Shown here: positions 5,786 through 5,953 of the stretch, in pieces
How positions within the stretch are numbered: the first letter of the stretch is position 1
Layout: each line of letters starts with the position of its first letter
Source: an uncultured Bacteroidales bacterium
GTDB taxonomy: Bacteria > Bacteroidota > Bacteroidia > Bacteroidales > UBA3663
Direction of reading: 5' to 3'
DNA: 5,953 nucleotides
NCBI GenBank assembly: GCA_905236195.1
Contig: CAJOOX010000129.1
Location: 1-5,953, forward strand
Notes under the pieces: generated by a model
Seen by the model: only the letters and a program-made list of their open reading frames with translations
Databases searched by the model: none
What the model was told of the DNA's origin: nothing
Made by a program: the position numbers and the translations under genes

Positions 5786-5821
5786 ACAAGGCGACATTCT
5801 TTCTTGTCAGATCAGCCTTGT
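5786..5821 (+). other. Interrupted stem-loop just after the efp stop codon
   Basis: ACAAGGC (5786-5792) pairs with GCCTTGT (5815-5821). An inner GACA (5793-5796) pairs with TGTC (5805-5808), leaving a 6-nt one-sided bulge and an 8-nt pyrimidine-rich loop. It begins 5 nt after efp. No T-tract follows directly, so it is not a simple terminator; it may protect the mRNA 3' end or assist the second hairpin. Confidence 0.4.
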
Positions 5822-5831
5822 ATTCCATTCC

Positions 5832-5860
5832 GGCAGGAGGCCCCACACGGGTCTCCTGCC
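5832..5860 (+). terminator. Probable efp terminator hairpin with weak T-tract
   Basis: GGCAGGAGGCCC (5832-5843) pairs with GGGTCTCCTGCC (5849-5860) around CACAC: 12 bp with one G-T pair and very GC-rich. Only TTTGCGTT follows on the plus strand and no T-run exists on the minus strand, so termination may be partial. It lies about 50 nt beyond the efp stop, between efp and a possible convergent gene. Confidence 0.65.
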
Positions 5861-5877
5861 TTTGCGTTGAATGCACA

Positions 5878-5953
5878 TCACGCATCGAGCGAGGTGATGT
5901 ATCGGGTCCACTCCGATGCGGAGGGCTCTGTGCCGAAATTATTTGGAATTCCA
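5878..5953 (-). CDS. Possible C-terminal end of a convergent gene, cut by the window edge
   Basis: On the minus strand one frame reads from the right edge as 24 codons (GIPNNFGTEPSASEWTRYIT, then SLDA) and ends in TGA at 5880-5878. The stop lies 17 nt before the 5832-5860 hairpin, a reasonable position for a gene convergent with efp. Third positions are moderately GC-rich, though less so than in efp. The piece is too short to recognise, and an open frame of this length can occur by chance. A plus-strand frame from ATG 5897 is also open to the edge, so the assignment is tentative. Confidence 0.3.
   Translation of the reverse strand, partial: GIPNNFGTEPSASEWTRYITSLDA

Noticed and set aside
5897..5953. 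Plus-strand open frame from ATG 5897 to the edge
   Set aside because: Only 19 codons, no promoter or SD, and it begins shortly after the efp terminator hairpin; the minus-strand frame is slightly more plausible but both are uncertain.
1..5953. CRISPR array, insertion sequence, tRNA or rRNA
   Set aside because: No regularly spaced repeats, transposase-like frames, cloverleaf or rRNA-like sequence were seen on either strand.

Overview
The window looks like a chromosomal segment of a member of the Bacteroidetes, most likely order Bacteroidales, with a Prevotella- or Bacteroides-like relative as a best guess. The reasons are: three promoters of the Bacteroidetes type (TAnnTTTG at -7 with a TTTG-like -33 element); A/T-rich leaders mostly without a Shine-Dalgarno sequence; a Bacteroidetes-style lipoprotein signal; an OmpA-like domain of a type I associate with Bacteroidales envelope proteins; and a back-to-back rpmH/efp arrangement. 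Coding DNA is GC-rich at third positions, while the promoter regions are strongly AT-rich. No mobile-element genes, tRNA, rRNA or CRISPR array are visible.

Layout, left to right. A strong bidirectional hairpin terminator (26-58), next to a 10-bp tandem duplication (1-20), closes a minus-strand gene for a large lipoprotein with an OmpA-like middle domain and C-terminal TPR repeats (76-1761). This gene has its own promoter (1796-1830). Upstream of it, also on the minus strand, are viaA (1856-3124, VWA/MIDAS protein) and ravA (3096-4670, MoxR-type AAA+ ATPase). Their coding regions overlap by 29 nt, so they are almost certainly one operon. A 95-nt gap holding a GC-rich palindromic element that resembles a dispersed Bacteroidetes repeat separates ravA from the UUCG-loop terminator (4766-4802) of rpmH. 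rpmH (4831-4980, minus, 49 aa, ribosomal protein bL34) is a short complete gene with an unusually good Shine-Dalgarno sequence and a 5'-terminal leader hairpin.

The 234-bp region 4981-5214 is a divergent promoter region. It drives rpmH to the left and efp (5215-5781, elongation factor P) to the right, with an A-tract dyad and helically phased A/T tracts between the two -33 elements. Downstream of efp are two hairpins (5786-5821 and 5832-5860). A possible last 24 codons of a convergent minus-strand gene run off the right edge (5878-5953).

Functionally, rpmH and efp are translation genes expected to be highly expressed. RavA-ViaA is a chaperone-like AAA+/VWA pair, linked in E. coli to respiratory complexes and the lysine decarboxylase LdcI. 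The TPR/OmpA-like lipoprotein probably acts at the periplasmic or surface face of an envelope membrane. The most notable points are the RavA C-terminal region, which does not resemble the E. coli LARA domain; loss of the OmpA-type peptidoglycan-binding Asp in the lipoprotein; and the structured rpmH/efp control region. I see no clear sign of a wholly undescribed multi-gene system.
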